Positions 54,167 to 63,576 of a stretch of 64,000 nt of DNA are shown in pieces. The notes under the pieces were generated by a model. The model saw nothing but the letters and a program-made list of their open reading frames with translations, made no database searches and had not been told where the DNA came from. Location of the stretch: contig NZ_AVCS01000009.1 of NCBI RefSeq assembly GCF_000498495.1, positions 62,001-126,000 of the forward strand, written 5' to 3'. Positions within the stretch are counted from its first letter, which is position 1. Every line of letters starts with the position of its first letter. Made by a program: the position numbers and the translations under genes. The DNA is from Flavobacterium enshiense DK69 (GTDB lineage: Bacteria > Bacteroidota > Bacteroidia > Flavobacteriales > Flavobacteriaceae).

Positions 54167-55333
54167 ATGACAAGTTTATTGGTACTTACAGTTGTAGTTT
54201 TATTAGGAATTGCTGTTTGGCAGTTGACTAAGATATTCGATCTGACACAAATCGGTGCAAAGAAGGATAATTCCGAAATTGCCAATGATAATGATAATAA
54301 TGTGAATGGTTACTTAATGTTTGCCTTCTTGGTGTTCATTTACTTAACGACTATTTACTGTGTTGTAAAATTTGGTGATTTGCCTTTAATGAGTAACCCT
54401 GCTTCTGAGCATGGTGCTGATTATGACAACCTGATGTGGATTTCAATGGTTTTGATTTTTGTAGTTCAGACTATCACGCAGGCTTTACTTCACTATTTCG
54501 CTTTCAAATACCGTGGGAAACAAGGTAACAAAGCTTTATATTTTGCAGATAATGACAAATTAGAATTTATTTGGACGATTATTCCGGTAATTGTATTGGC
54601 AGGTTTGATTCTTTACGGATTGTATGCATGGACAAATATTATGTTCGTTGATGAAGAGGAAGATGTAATGTATGTGGAATTGTATGGTAAGCAGTTTAGT
54701 TGGGAAGCAAGATATGCTGGTAAGGATAATACCCTTGGAAAAGCTAACGTTCGTTATATAGAAGGAGTAAACACATTAGGAGTTGACATGTCCGATCCTA
54801 ATTCACAAGATGATAAGCAAGTAACTGAAATTCACTTGCCGGTAGGAAAAAAAGTGGTTTTCAAAATACGTTCCCAGGATGTATTGCACTCGGCTTACTT
54901 CCCTCACTTCAGAGCACAAATGAATGCGGTTCCAGGTATGGTTACTCAATTCGCTTTCACACCAACAATGACAACTGATCAGATGCGTAACACACCTGAG
55001 ATGGTTGAAAAAGTTGCAAGAATCAACAAGATCAGAGCTGCGAAAAGCCAAGAGTTAGTAGCAGCGGGGAAAACAGCTTTAGATCCTTATACTTTTGATT
55101 ATTTATTGTTATGTAATAAGATTTGCGGACCATCTCACTTTAATATGCAAATGAAAGTTATCGTAGAGAGCGAAGCGGATTACAAAAAATGGTTGAGTGT
55201 ACAACCTCTATTGAGCAGAACAGTGAGTGAAGCAAAAGCTAAAGAAGCTCCGGCAACCGACGCTACAGTTCCGGCTGTAAAAATGGAAACTGTTAAGGTA
55301 GATACTACCAAAGTTGTAGCTCAGGTTAAATAA
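54167..55333 (+). CDS. coxB: Cytochrome c oxidase subunit II
   Basis: Subunit II holds the CuA centre that takes electrons from cytochrome c. The 388-residue protein has three N-terminal helices and FIWTIIPVIVLAGLILYGLYAW. In the cupredoxin domain the CuA ligands are His241, Cys316, Cys320, His324 and Met327 (CNKICGPSHFNM). Lys318 takes the place of the usual Glu. The Glu binds only through its backbone, so the centre may still form. About 45 extra residues (267-310) lie between His241 and Cys316. The C-terminus is an unusual Ala/Val/Thr/Lys-rich tail. It is 20 bases after actF. Confidence 0.94.
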   Translation: MTSLLVLTVVVLLGIAVWQLTKIFDLTQIGAKKDNSEIANDNDNNVNGYLMFAFLVFIYLTTIYCVVKFGDLPLMSNPASEHGADYDNLMWISMVLIFVVQTITQALLHYFAFKYRGKQGNKALYFADNDKLEFIWTIIPVIVLAGLILYGLYAWTNIMFVDEEEDVMYVELYGKQFSWEARYAGKDNTLGKANVRYIEGVNTLGVDMSDPNSQDDKQVTEIHLPVGKKVVFKIRSQDVLHSAYFPHFRAQMNAVPGMVTQFAFTPTMTTDQMRNTPEMVEKVARINKIRAAKSQELVAAGKTALDPYTFDYLLLCNKICGPSHFNMQMKVIVESEADYKKWLSVQPLLSRTVSEAKAKEAPATDATVPAVKMETVKVDTTKVVAQVK

Positions 55334-55369
55334 TAATTGATTTTTTAATACTATTCAAATTAAAAGAAT

Positions 55370-57172
55370 ATGTCAGCAGCAGGACACGATTTAAGTCACG
55401 ATCACGGACACGATCACGAACACCACCATAAGGATACTTTTATCACAAAGTATATCTTTAGTATCGACCACAAAATGATTGCGAAGCAATATTTGATTAC
55501 TGGTCTTATAATGGGAATCATTGGTGTTATGATGTCATTATTATTCCGTATGCAGATTGCTTGGCCGGAAGAATCTTTCGGTATTTTTAAATTCCTTTTA
55601 GGAGAAAAATTTGCTCCGGGAGGAGTAATGCGTAACGATATTTACCTGGCATTAGTTACTATTCACGGTACAATTATGGTATTCTTCGTATTGACTGCAG
55701 GATTGAGCGGTACTTTCAGTAACTTGTTAATTCCATTGCAGATTGGTGCAAGAGATATGGCGTCCGGTTTTATGAATATGATTTCTTACTGGTTGTTCTT
55801 TGTTTCAACAATAATCATGTTATGTTCTTTGTTCGTTGAATCAGGACCAGCATCTGCAGGTTGGACAATTTATCCTCCGTTGAGTGCATTGCCTCAGGCA
55901 ATCCCGGGTTCAGGTACAGGTATGACATTATGGTTGGTTTCAATGGCTGTGTTCATTGCTTCTTCTTTGATGGGATCTTTGAACTATGTGGTTACTGTAA
56001 TCAACTTGAGAACTAAAGGAATGTCAATGACAAGATTGCCTCTAACTGTTTGGGCTTTCTTCGTAACGGCTATTATCGGTATCGTTTCGTTCCCGGTTTT
56101 ATTGTCAGCTGCGTTGTTGTTGATTTTCGATAGAAGTTTCGGTACTTCTTTCTACTTGTCAGATATCTTCATCTCTGGTGAAGTATTACATTACCAAGGA
56201 GGTTCACCGGTATTGTTCGAACACTTATTCTGGTTCTTAGGTCACCCTGAGGTATACATCGTATTATTACCGGCATTAGGTATCACATCTGAAATTATTG
56301 CAACGAATTCACGTAAGCCAATCTTTGGTTACCGTGCGATGATCGCTTCTATATTGGCGATTGCATTCTTATCAACGATTGTTTGGGGTCACCACATGTT
56401 CATCTCTGGTATGAACCCATTCTTAGGATCGGTATTTACATTTACAACATTATTGATTGCGATTCCTTCAGCAGTAAAAGCATTCAACTACATCACAACA
56501 TTATGGAAAGGTAACTTGCAGTTAAACCCTGCGATGTTATTCTCTATCGGATTGGTATCTACATTTATCACAGGTGGTTTAACAGGGATTATCCTTGGAG
56601 ACTCCACTTTGGATATCAACGTTCACGATACATATTTCGTAGTGGCTCACTTCCATTTGGTAATGGGTATCTCTGCGCTTTACGGATTCTTCGCTGGTGT
56701 TTACCACTGGTTCCCTAAAATGTTCGGAAGAATGATGAATAAAAACTTAGGGTATATCCACTTCTGGATTACTGCGGTTTGTGCTTACGGAGTATTCTTC
56801 CCAATGCACTTCATCGGAATGGCAGGTTTGCCACGTCGTTACTATACAAACACAGCATTCCCATTATTTGACGATTTAGCTGATGTTAACGTATTGATCA
56901 CGATGTTCGCTTTAGTAGGAGCTGCTTTCCAAATCGTATTTATCTGGAACTTCTTCTACAGCATTTTCTACGGTAAGAAAGCTGAACAAAACCCTTGGAA
57001 ATCTAACACGTTAGAGTGGACAACTCCAGTAGAGCACATCCACGGAAACTGGCCAGGTGAAATTCCTCACGTACACAGATGGGCTTACGATTACAGTAAA
57101 CCAGGTCACGATGATGATTTCGTTCCACAGACTGTTCCTTACAAAGACGGAGAAGAAAAACTTCATCACTAA
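55370..57172 (+). CDS. coxA: Cytochrome c oxidase subunit I
   Basis: The catalytic haem-copper subunit, 600 residues with twelve helices. Hallmarks are AKQYLITGLIMGIIGVMMSLLFRMQ, the haem ligand region IHGTIMVFF, the CuB site HPEVYIVLLP and WGHHMFISGMNP, and HDTYFVVAHFHLVMG. The HPEVYI block holds the His-Tyr cross-link of A-type oxidases. The N-terminal 22 residues have eight His. No subunit III gene is next to it. It is the last gene of the operon before a terminator. Confidence 0.96.
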   Translation: MSAAGHDLSHDHGHDHEHHHKDTFITKYIFSIDHKMIAKQYLITGLIMGIIGVMMSLLFRMQIAWPEESFGIFKFLLGEKFAPGGVMRNDIYLALVTIHGTIMVFFVLTAGLSGTFSNLLIPLQIGARDMASGFMNMISYWLFFVSTIIMLCSLFVESGPASAGWTIYPPLSALPQAIPGSGTGMTLWLVSMAVFIASSLMGSLNYVVTVINLRTKGMSMTRLPLTVWAFFVTAIIGIVSFPVLLSAALLLIFDRSFGTSFYLSDIFISGEVLHYQGGSPVLFEHLFWFLGHPEVYIVLLPALGITSEIIATNSRKPIFGYRAMIASILAIAFLSTIVWGHHMFISGMNPFLGSVFTFTTLLIAIPSAVKAFNYITTLWKGNLQLNPAMLFSIGLVSTFITGGLTGIILGDSTLDINVHDTYFVVAHFHLVMGISALYGFFAGVYHWFPKMFGRMMNKNLGYIHFWITAVCAYGVFFPMHFIGMAGLPRRYYTNTAFPLFDDLADVNVLITMFALVGAAFQIVFIWNFFYSIFYGKKAEQNPWKSNTLEWTTPVEHIHGNWPGEIPHVHRWAYDYSKPGHDDDFVPQTVPYKDGEEKLHH

Positions 57173-57192
57173 GATTATAAATTCATTTAAAA

Positions 57193-57221
57193 AGTCTTTC
57201 CAACTGGAAAGGCTTTTTTTT
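57193..57221 (+). terminator. Terminator of the act-cox operon
   Basis: AGTCTTTCC pairs with GGAAAGGCT (one T-G pair) around a 4-base loop, followed by T residues. Confidence 0.88.
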
Positions 57222-57235
57222 AGAACCTTTTTAAA

Positions 57236-58630
57236 ATGCGTACAATTTTTCTTTCCATTTTGTTTTTCCTGAATTATTCAGTTGCGATTTCTCAGAATTC
57301 GGTAAACAACAATCATGTCGTTTTAATTTTTGACAGCTATACAAAAGGTAATTCGGTAGCGGAAAGCGGAATCTACTATTCTAAAGCAAATGATTTTAGA
57401 ACCGATTTTGTTTATCCAAAGAACAGTAAAGACACTGTGCTTGTTAATGAGATCGAAAGCAAAATGATACTGACGCATGTTTTTGATCTTGGTCTGAATT
57501 ATGTCTATGAATTCCAAAAAGGGGATACGGTAAAGTTTGATTATAAAAACGGGCTTCCAAGGGTTTCATTGCTTAATAAAAGAACAGTCTTAAAGTATGA
57601 TTTGAATTTTGAAGACGATTTCAAATCCATCAACAGACCTTCTGAGCCTTTTGTTTTTAGTATGGTAAACAAGAGACCGCGTACTAAAGAAGAAAATCTG
57701 ATTTATGAAAAGGAGCTGAGTGACTATTTTGTAGCAAGAGATAACAAACTTGATGAGTTGTTGGACTCTAAACTAATTTCCCTAAGTATTTACACTGTTC
57801 ACAAAGCAAGAAATAGGTTTCTGAGAATAAATCTGAACAAAGCAAATTTTGCCTTTGCCTCAGTGCCCGAATCTGATTTGATTCACGATAATTTGTTATC
57901 GGTTAAAACATATAAATATTTTCTTGAAAATTATATCATTGAGAAGTACAATGTAAGAAAACTGAATGATTTTGATTATGATGCCAAACAGGCTTTTGAT
58001 GCTTCCTTTTCAGATTCAAAGCTTTCCTATAAAACGAAAGAATACTTGTTGTTCTCTTTTTTGAATGCTATTGCCAATTCTAAAGATAAGGATGCATTTT
58101 CATCGTATTTCGAAAAATTCAAAGTGTTTGAAAAAGGTACCGAATTAAGTCAATTGATTAAGGATAGTTATTTGTTGGATCTGGATGCGTTAAAAAATGA
58201 AACCAATCAGACTGTCTTACTTGATGAAAATAAACGTAAAACTACTTTGGACAACCTTATTGCTAAGCATAAAGGTAAGTTGGTTTATGTCGATTTCTGG
58301 GCCAGTTGGTGTGCGCCATGCCGAGCTTCATTTCCGTACTCTCATAAACTGCAGAAAGAATTAAATGCTAAAGATGTTGTCTTTTTATATCTCTCTACTG
58401 ATGATAATTTCGAAGCCTGGAAGAAAGCCAATGCTAAAGAAAATCTTGCTGCCGGAGACAGTTTTTATCTTTTGAATACAAAGGCTTCCGAATTCATACA
58501 GAAGTTAAACCTTAAATCCATTCCAAGGTATGTTCTTTTTGATAAGGAAGGTAAACTTGTTAATGCGAATGCATTCGGACCTAAAGAAGAAAAGTGTAAA
58601 ACGGAATTGCTTCACCTTTTAAATAAGTAA
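57236..58630 (+). CDS. Exported TlpA-like thioredoxin-fold protein
   Basis: A 464-residue protein. It has a signal peptide (MRTIFLSILFFLNYSVAIS) and a C-terminal TlpA/ResA-type domain. The active site is WASWCAPC (about residues 353-361), followed by PYSHKLQKELNAKDVVFLYLSTDD. The first 300 residues are rich in charged residues and have no motif I recognise. It may reduce disulfides in cytochrome c maturation or periplasmic proteins, in keeping with the act-cox operon upstream, but the long N-terminal part is typical of other Bacteroidota envelope proteins. A terminator separates it from coxA, so it may have its own promoter. Confidence 0.83.
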   Translation: MRTIFLSILFFLNYSVAISQNSVNNNHVVLIFDSYTKGNSVAESGIYYSKANDFRTDFVYPKNSKDTVLVNEIESKMILTHVFDLGLNYVYEFQKGDTVKFDYKNGLPRVSLLNKRTVLKYDLNFEDDFKSINRPSEPFVFSMVNKRPRTKEENLIYEKELSDYFVARDNKLDELLDSKLISLSIYTVHKARNRFLRINLNKANFAFASVPESDLIHDNLLSVKTYKYFLENYIIEKYNVRKLNDFDYDAKQAFDASFSDSKLSYKTKEYLLFSFLNAIANSKDKDAFSSYFEKFKVFEKGTELSQLIKDSYLLDLDALKNETNQTVLLDENKRKTTLDNLIAKHKGKLVYVDFWASWCAPCRASFPYSHKLQKELNAKDVVFLYLSTDDNFEAWKKANAKENLAAGDSFYLLNTKASEFIQKLNLKSIPRYVLFDKEGKLVNANAFGPKEEKCKTELLHLLNK

Positions 58631-58634
58631 TTGT

Positions 58635-59159
58635 GTGGTGATACCTGATAATGGAATTCCTTATGCTTTAAGCGAACTGAAGCAACTGGTTTATAACAAA
58701 TGTGGTTTTGTGCTTTTAAATCCATTAGAGGAGAAAGAAAGTGCCGATTATGCCGCTTGTCGTTTTCAATTGAATAACCTGAATGTTGTATTCCGTTCGG
58801 CTAAAATAACACCAACCAAGATCGGTCAGTTTGTTACGCTATGGAAAAGAATCGAAAACGGACCCATTCAGCCATTCGACTTTTCCGATGATGTGGATTT
58901 ATTCGTTATCAACACAAAAACCGAAAATCATTTCGGGCAATTTGTATTTCCTAAAGCTGTGCTTTTAGAACAAGGGGTGATTTCTTCCGGGTTGAAAGAC
59001 GGTAAACGTGCTATTCGAGTCTATCCGCCTTGGGATATAACAATAAGCAAGCAAGCGAAAAAAACACAAAGCTGGCAAAGGGACTATTTTTTTGAAATCC
59101 CATTTGACGGATTGATAGATTTGGATCAGGTAAAGAAACTTTATTTCCAGAAACTTTAA
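58635..59159 (+). CDS. MepB-family protein
   Basis: A 174-residue protein of the MepB family (Pfam MepB). Visible blocks are VYNKCGFVLLNPLEEKESADYAACRFQLNN, VFRSAKITPTKIGQFVTLWKR, FGQFVFPKAVLLEQGVIS and GKRAIRVYPPWDI. The family was first named from the mepRAB operon of Staphylococcus, but no activity is known. The start is a GTG at 58635 or 58638. No ATG is available in frame before the conserved part. It lies 4 bases after the TlpA-like gene, so the two are probably coupled. Confidence 0.84.
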   Translation: MVIPDNGIPYALSELKQLVYNKCGFVLLNPLEEKESADYAACRFQLNNLNVVFRSAKITPTKIGQFVTLWKRIENGPIQPFDFSDDVDLFVINTKTENHFGQFVFPKAVLLEQGVISSGLKDGKRAIRVYPPWDITISKQAKKTQSWQRDYFFEIPFDGLIDLDQVKKLYFQKL

Positions 59160-59569
59160 TAAAAAAACCTTACAGTCTTTCAATGGCTGGTAACTTTTGT
59201 TCAGGAAGTTGAGGAGATTGTAGTTAGCTAATCCCTGACAGTGTAGATTTACGATCCGTATCTATTAAGTAAAAACAACAAAACTCACTATGTAAAGTCT
59301 CACTTCTTTGAGTCATAATTGAAAGAAATGCTGATAACTCAGGTGATTTAGTAAAGTGTCTAAATAAAAAAAGAGGTCATATTTCTATGACCTCCCAATA
59401 AATTCTTGATTTACTATCACCCTACACTTTAACAATAGATAGGATAGCATCCGAAAAAGAACACGTTTGTAGTGCCTCTTATTCAAACAAACATTAAATC
59501 AAAAATCTTACTGTAAAATTACATCTTTTTTAAATTGTAACCAACTGAAAAAGAGATTTTAAGAAAATT
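59160..59569. other. 410-base gap without a recognised gene
   Basis: No credible reading frame is present. On the minus strand two terminator-like hairpins follow each other: one at 59366-59394 and one near 59160-59190 (interrupted stem TTA-CAG with CTG-TAA, followed by GG and seven T). Between them is about 170 bases with several short inverted segments, for example TCAGG with CCTGA. The second terminator has no gene to end, so a small RNA is possible. I do not recognise tmRNA, 6S or any riboswitch in it. Confidence 0.45.
59366..59394 (-). terminator. Terminator in the gap after the permease
   Basis: GAGGTCATA (59373-59381) pairs perfectly with TATGACCTC (59386-59394) around a 4-base loop, followed by T residues on the minus strand. 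It lies about 175 bases after the permease stop. Confidence 0.85.
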
Positions 59570-60970
59570 TTATTTGCGTTGTGTCAAGTAATACACGGGA
59601 ATACCTGCCAGCATGATTAAAACGCCCCATCCGCAAGTAGAGAATTTCGTAATCAATAATGAAATACTGATAGCCGACGCGACTACAATATAAAACAACG
59701 GCAAGAACGGGTAGCCAAACGCTTTATATGGTCGTTCTGCATCAGGTTGTTTTCTTCGTAAAATAAAAATCCCGTAAATGGTAAGTATGTAGAAAATCAA
59801 AACGATGATAACCACGAAATCTAATAAATCACCATATTTCCCAGTCAGACACAAAAAGGAAGCCCAAACACATTGCGACCAAAGTGCCCATGCCGGTACG
59901 CTGAATTCATTTAAATGAGCTGCTTTTTTGAAGAACAACCCGTCTTTGGCCATCGTGTAATATACGCGGGCTCCTGCCATGATCAGCCCGTTGTTGCAGG
60001 CAAAAGTGGAAATCATGATCATCACAGCGATTATTAATGTTCCGATATTTCCGAAGATGTTGTTGGCTGCTACTACCGCTACACGATCTGATTTGGCAAA
60101 AGCGATTTCTTCCAAAGGCACTACGGCGACATACATTACATTGGCCAGTACATAAATAATTGTTACGATAAAGGTTCCCAAAAACAAGCTCAGTCCTACA
60201 TTGCGCTGCGGATTTTTAATCTCTCCCGCAATAAACGTAACCCCATTCCAGGCATCACTCGAGAATAAAGAACCCACCATCGCAGCCGAAATTCCGGTAA
60301 TAAGACTCATGCCAGATATAGGAAGCCAGGAACCGCTTTCGGCATTCCAAGATCTTGTCGTCCAGGTATCGGTCCAGTTTGCGTCCCAAATCTGGCCTTT
60401 GGCAGCCATTAATCCGAAGACAATCAAACCTACTAAAGATGCAATTTTGATGATGGTCAGAACGGTTTGCAGTACTTTTCCGTTTTTTACCCCACGACTG
60501 TTGATGAAGGTTAAGAGTATAATCGTAAAAATAGAAACCAACTGCGCAGCATTTAGTTTGAACGATCCGATTTCGTATAAAACATTCTCATCACTCACCG
60601 CCGGAACAAGGTATGCGGCAAACTTTGAAAAAGCCACACCAACTGCCGCGATGGTTCCGGTTTGTATCACGCCAAAGAAACTCCAGCCGTACAAAAAGGC
60701 GATGAGTTTATTGTAAGCTTCTTTTAAGTATACATACTGTCCCCCCGCTTTTGGGAACATGGCGCTCAGTTCGCCATAACTAACAGCGGCAATAATGGTA
60801 ATCAATCCCGACAATAGCCATATGATTAATAACCATGCGGTAGATCCAACCTGACGGGCAATGTCGGCACTTACAATAAAAATTCCCGAGCCGATCATCG
60901 AACCAACTACAAGCATGGTTCCGTCCAATAATCCTAATTCACGTTTAAAATGTTGCTGTTCGTCTTGCAT
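59570..60970 (-). CDS. APC-superfamily amino-acid permease
   Basis: A 466-residue membrane protein with twelve helices of the APC family, closest by eye to the LAT group of amino-acid exchangers. Helix 1 has the unwound substrate motif GSMIGSGIF. Other family stretches are GGQYVYLKEAY, SSDAWNGVTFIAGEIKNPQRNVGLSLFLGT and GLIMAGARVYYTMAKDGLFFKKAAHLNE. The substrate is not told. It is a single gene, divergent from the small Fe-S gene at 61063. Confidence 0.93.
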   Translation of the reverse strand: MQDEQQHFKRELGLLDGTMLVVGSMIGSGIFIVSADIARQVGSTAWLLIIWLLSGLITIIAAVSYGELSAMFPKAGGQYVYLKEAYNKLIAFLYGWSFFGVIQTGTIAAVGVAFSKFAAYLVPAVSDENVLYEIGSFKLNAAQLVSIFTIILLTFINSRGVKNGKVLQTVLTIIKIASLVGLIVFGLMAAKGQIWDANWTDTWTTRSWNAESGSWLPISGMSLITGISAAMVGSLFSSDAWNGVTFIAGEIKNPQRNVGLSLFLGTFIVTIIYVLANVMYVAVVPLEEIAFAKSDRVAVVAANNIFGNIGTLIIAVMIMISTFACNNGLIMAGARVYYTMAKDGLFFKKAAHLNEFSVPAWALWSQCVWASFLCLTGKYGDLLDFVVIIVLIFYILTIYGIFILRRKQPDAERPYKAFGYPFLPLFYIVVASAISISLLITKFSTCGWGVLIMLAGIPVYYLTQRK

Positions 60971-61062
60971 AAAATTTTTGTTAAATTGCTCTAAAGATAT
61001 AAAAACATCCTTTTTAGTGATACTTTTTTTTGTAACTTACGAAAAGCTAAATTCTTACGATT

Positions 61063-61293
61063 ATGGAAAGTGCAAAAGAATACACAAATGGAGAAATCAC
61101 GATTGTTTGGAAGCAACACTTGTGTCAGCATTCCGGTAATTGCGTTCGCGGATTGCCTGAGGTTTTCCGCGCCAAAGTCCAGCCGTGGATTAATCCCCGC
61201 GGAGCCAGTTCAGACGAAATGATGGCTCAGGTGAAAAAATGTCCGTCAGGTGCTTTGTCCTTTTATTATAATAAAGATAAAAAAGGGGACTAG
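61063..61293 (+). CDS. Small Fe-S protein, YjdI/Fer4_19 family
   Basis: A 76-residue protein with the pattern of divergent mono-cluster ferredoxins of the Fer4_19/YjdI type: ITIVWKQHLCQHSGNCVRGLPEVF, PWINPRGAS, and VKKCPSGALSFYY. Three Cys residues are conserved here (C-x5-C and one before PSGAL). The fourth ligand is not a Cys, as is usual for the family. The role is unknown. The start MESAKEY at 61063 gives the usual length. It is divergent from the permease gene. Confidence 0.85.
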   Translation: MESAKEYTNGEITIVWKQHLCQHSGNCVRGLPEVFRAKVQPWINPRGASSDEMMAQVKKCPSGALSFYYNKDKKGD

Positions 61294-61430
61294 TTCAGAC
61301 GTGTTTCCATTTGGGTGTAGTTTTTGAAATGGCATGTGTATTTGAGAGAATTCTTTCAAAGGGTTGTTGTGTTTAATTTTCAGGTTTTAGAAACTGCCGA
61401 CTGAGCACTTTAATCTGATTACTTTCTTCC

Positions 61431-61438
61431 TATCTTTG
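61431..61438 (+). promoter_or_regulatory. Promoter -7 box of ruvB
   Basis: TATCTTTG ends only four bases before the ruvB ATG at 61443. If transcription begins the usual 4-7 bases downstream, the message would be leaderless or nearly so. Confidence 0.6.
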
Positions 61439-61442
61439 CCTC

Positions 61443-62465
61443 ATGAATGAAAATCTGAATCCTAATAAAGAGCGTTTCACCCCTCAGGAAGTCGATATTG
61501 AAAAGGCATTGCGTCCATTAAGTTTTGATGATTTTACCGGACAAGATCAGGTCTTGGAAAATCTGAAAATTTTCGTGGAAGCGGCAAATCTTCGTGGTGA
61601 TGCTTTAGATCATACTCTTTTTCATGGTCCTCCCGGATTGGGGAAAACCACGTTGGCTAATATTTTAGCAAACGAATTGGGCGTTGGCATCAAAATCACT
61701 TCCGGTCCCGTATTGGACAAACCCGGCGATTTGGCGGGACTGCTTACCAATTTGGATGAGCGTGACGTTTTATTCATAGACGAAATCCACCGCTTAAGTC
61801 CGATAGTGGAAGAATACCTGTATTCCGCAATGGAGGATTTCAAGATTGATATCATGATCGAAAGCGGACCCAATGCCAGAACGGTGCAGATTAATCTGAA
61901 TCCGTTTACACTGGTGGGAGCTACTACACGCTCCGGATTGTTAACAGCGCCAATGCGTGCGCGTTTCGGAATCCAAAGTCGCTTACAATATTACAATACC
62001 GAATTGTTAACCACCATCGTTCAGCGAAGTTCAGCGATTTTAAATATGCCTATTTCTATGGAAGCCGCCATCGAAATTGCCGGTCGCAGTCGCGGAACGC
62101 CTCGTATCGCCAATGCACTTTTACGCCGTGTTCGTGATTTTGCGCAAATCAAGGGCAACGGTAAAATCGATATTGAAATTGCCCGATATGCCTTGAAGGC
62201 TTTACATGTAGATGCGCACGGCCTGGACGAAATGGATAACAAGATTCTTACGACCATTATCGATAAATTCAAAGGAGGTCCTGTGGGTCTGACCACTTTG
62301 GCGACCGCTGTTTCCGAAAGCGGCGAAACCATCGAGGAAGTATACGAACCGTTTTTAATCCAGGAAGGATTTATCATCCGCACGCCAAGAGGAAGGGAAG
62401 TTACCGAGAAAGCCTATAAGCACTTGGGGAAAATCCGAAATAATATCCAAGGAGGTCTTTTTTAG
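61443..62465 (+). CDS. ruvB: Holliday junction ATP-dependent DNA helicase RuvB
   Basis: RuvB drives branch migration of Holliday junctions with RuvA. The 340-residue AAA+ protein has [19 protein letters not shown], Walker [13 protein letters not shown], Walker [11 protein letters not shown], sensor 1 [19 protein letters not shown] and the arginine finger in the same block. It ends with the C-terminal winged helix ([20 protein letters not shown]). All motifs are complete. It stands alone between the Fe-S gene and queG. Confidence 0.97.
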   Translation: MNENLNPNKERFTPQEVDIEKALRPLSFDDFTGQDQVLENLKIFVEAANLRGDALDHTLFHGPPGLGKTTLANILANELGVGIKITSGPVLDKPGDLAGLLTNLDERDVLFIDEIHRLSPIVEEYLYSAMEDFKIDIMIESGPNARTVQINLNPFTLVGATTRSGLLTAPMRARFGIQSRLQYYNTELLTTIVQRSSAILNMPISMEAAIEIAGRSRGTPRIANALLRRVRDFAQIKGNGKIDIEIARYALKALHVDAHGLDEMDNKILTTIIDKFKGGPVGLTTLATAVSESGETIEEVYEPFLIQEGFIIRTPRGREVTEKAYKHLGKIRNNIQGGLF

Positions 62466-62592
62466 GGCATTCCCCGTAGGGTCGGGCTTTCGCACTCGCT
62501 TTTTTAGTTCCGCGAAGCTCCACTAAAAAGAGCTCAGACAATTGCTCACCCGAACGAAGTGAACTGATCGCAGATAATCCCTAATGCGGCCC
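62464..62592. repeat. Palindromic intergenic element between ruvB and queG
   Basis: This gap has a central hairpin (CTTTTTTAGT at 62499-62508 with ACTAAAAAG at 62522-62530) and outer ends that mirror each other (AGGGCAT near 62464 and AATCCCTAATGC near 62576-62586). It has the look of a flavobacterial short intergenic repeat, with the typical GGGTCGGGCTTTCGC run. I cannot check how many copies the genome holds. No gene is present. Confidence 0.55.
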
Positions 62593-62652
62593 ATGAGCAT
62601 TAAAATTTGCTCAATTCGGAAAATCTGCGTGATTTTCATAATGTGATTTCAA

Positions 62653-63576
62653 ATGATAAACCAGCAATCAAAATATACCCAAATGATAAAGTCCGAAGCT
62701 GCTCGCCTCGGGTTTTTGTCATGCGGTATTTCCAAAGCTGGTTTTCTGGAAGAAGAAGCGCCGCGACTGGAACGTTGGCTGAAAAACGGAATGCAGGGCG
62801 AAATGCATTACATGGAAAATCATTTCGACAAACGCCTCGATCCGACCTTATTGGTAGATGATGCCAAAAGCGTTATCTCCTTACTGCTGAATTACTATCC
62901 GTCGGAAAACCAAAATCCGGAAAGTTATAAAATCTCGAAATACGCTTACGGAGAGGATTACCACTTCGTCATCAAAGACAAGCTCAAAGACCTGCTGCAA
63001 TTCATCCAAACCGAAATCGGAGAAGTGTCTGGGCGCGCGTTTGTAGATTCAGCACCAGTATTGGATAAGGCTTGGGCGGCCAAAAGCGGCTTGGGTTGGA
63101 TTGGCAAAAATGCCAATCTGCTTTCTAAACAAGTAGGCTCCTTCTTTTTTATTGCCGAATTAATTGTCGATTTGGATTTGGACTACGATACCATCACCAC
63201 GGATCACTGCGGGAAATGTACTGCCTGTATTGATGCTTGTCCAACGGAAGCTATTGTGGCGCCGTATGTGGTCGATGGCAGCAAATGTATTTCCTATTTC
63301 ACCATCGAATTGAAAGACAATCTTCCTGAAAGTATGAAAGGTAAATTCGATGAATGGATGTTCGGCTGCGATGTTTGTCAGGATGTTTGTCCGTGGAACC
63401 GTTTTTCAAAACCGCATAATGAACCTTTATTTAACCCGAATCCCGAATTGCTGTCGTTTTCCAAAAGAGACTGGGAAGAAATCACCGAAGAAACTTTCCG
63501 CAGGGTTTTTAAAAATTCGGCCGTAAAAAGAACCAAGTTAAGCGGACTAAAGCGCAATATTGATTTTTTAAAATAA
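62653..63576 (+). CDS. queG: Epoxyqueuosine reductase QueG
   Basis: QueG reduces epoxyqueuosine to queuosine in tRNA, using cobalamin and two 4Fe-4S clusters. The 307-residue protein has [51 protein letters not shown] and the cluster segments [16 protein letters not shown] and [13 protein letters not shown]. All eight Cys of the two ferredoxin-like sites are visible. The start at 62653 places the family opening at the N-terminus. It ends 1 base before the convergent DUF2062 gene. Confidence 0.95.
   Translation: MINQQSKYTQMIKSEAARLGFLSCGISKAGFLEEEAPRLERWLKNGMQGEMHYMENHFDKRLDPTLLVDDAKSVISLLLNYYPSENQNPESYKISKYAYGEDYHFVIKDKLKDLLQFIQTEIGEVSGRAFVDSAPVLDKAWAAKSGLGWIGKNANLLSKQVGSFFFIAELIVDLDLDYDTITTDHCGKCTACIDACPTEAIVAPYVVDGSKCISYFTIELKDNLPESMKGKFDEWMFGCDVCQDVCPWNRFSKPHNEPLFNPNPELLSFSKRDWEEITEETFRRVFKNSAVKRTKLSGLKRNIDFLK

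Noticed and set aside
59160..59569. Gap as tmRNA, 6S RNA or a riboswitch
   Set aside because: No tRNA-like ends, tag reading frame or known aptamer landmarks could be found. Only generic hairpins are present.
60201..60716. 171-residue plus-strand open frame opposite the amino-acid permease
   Set aside because: Antisense to conserved membrane helices of the permease. No start signal or domain.
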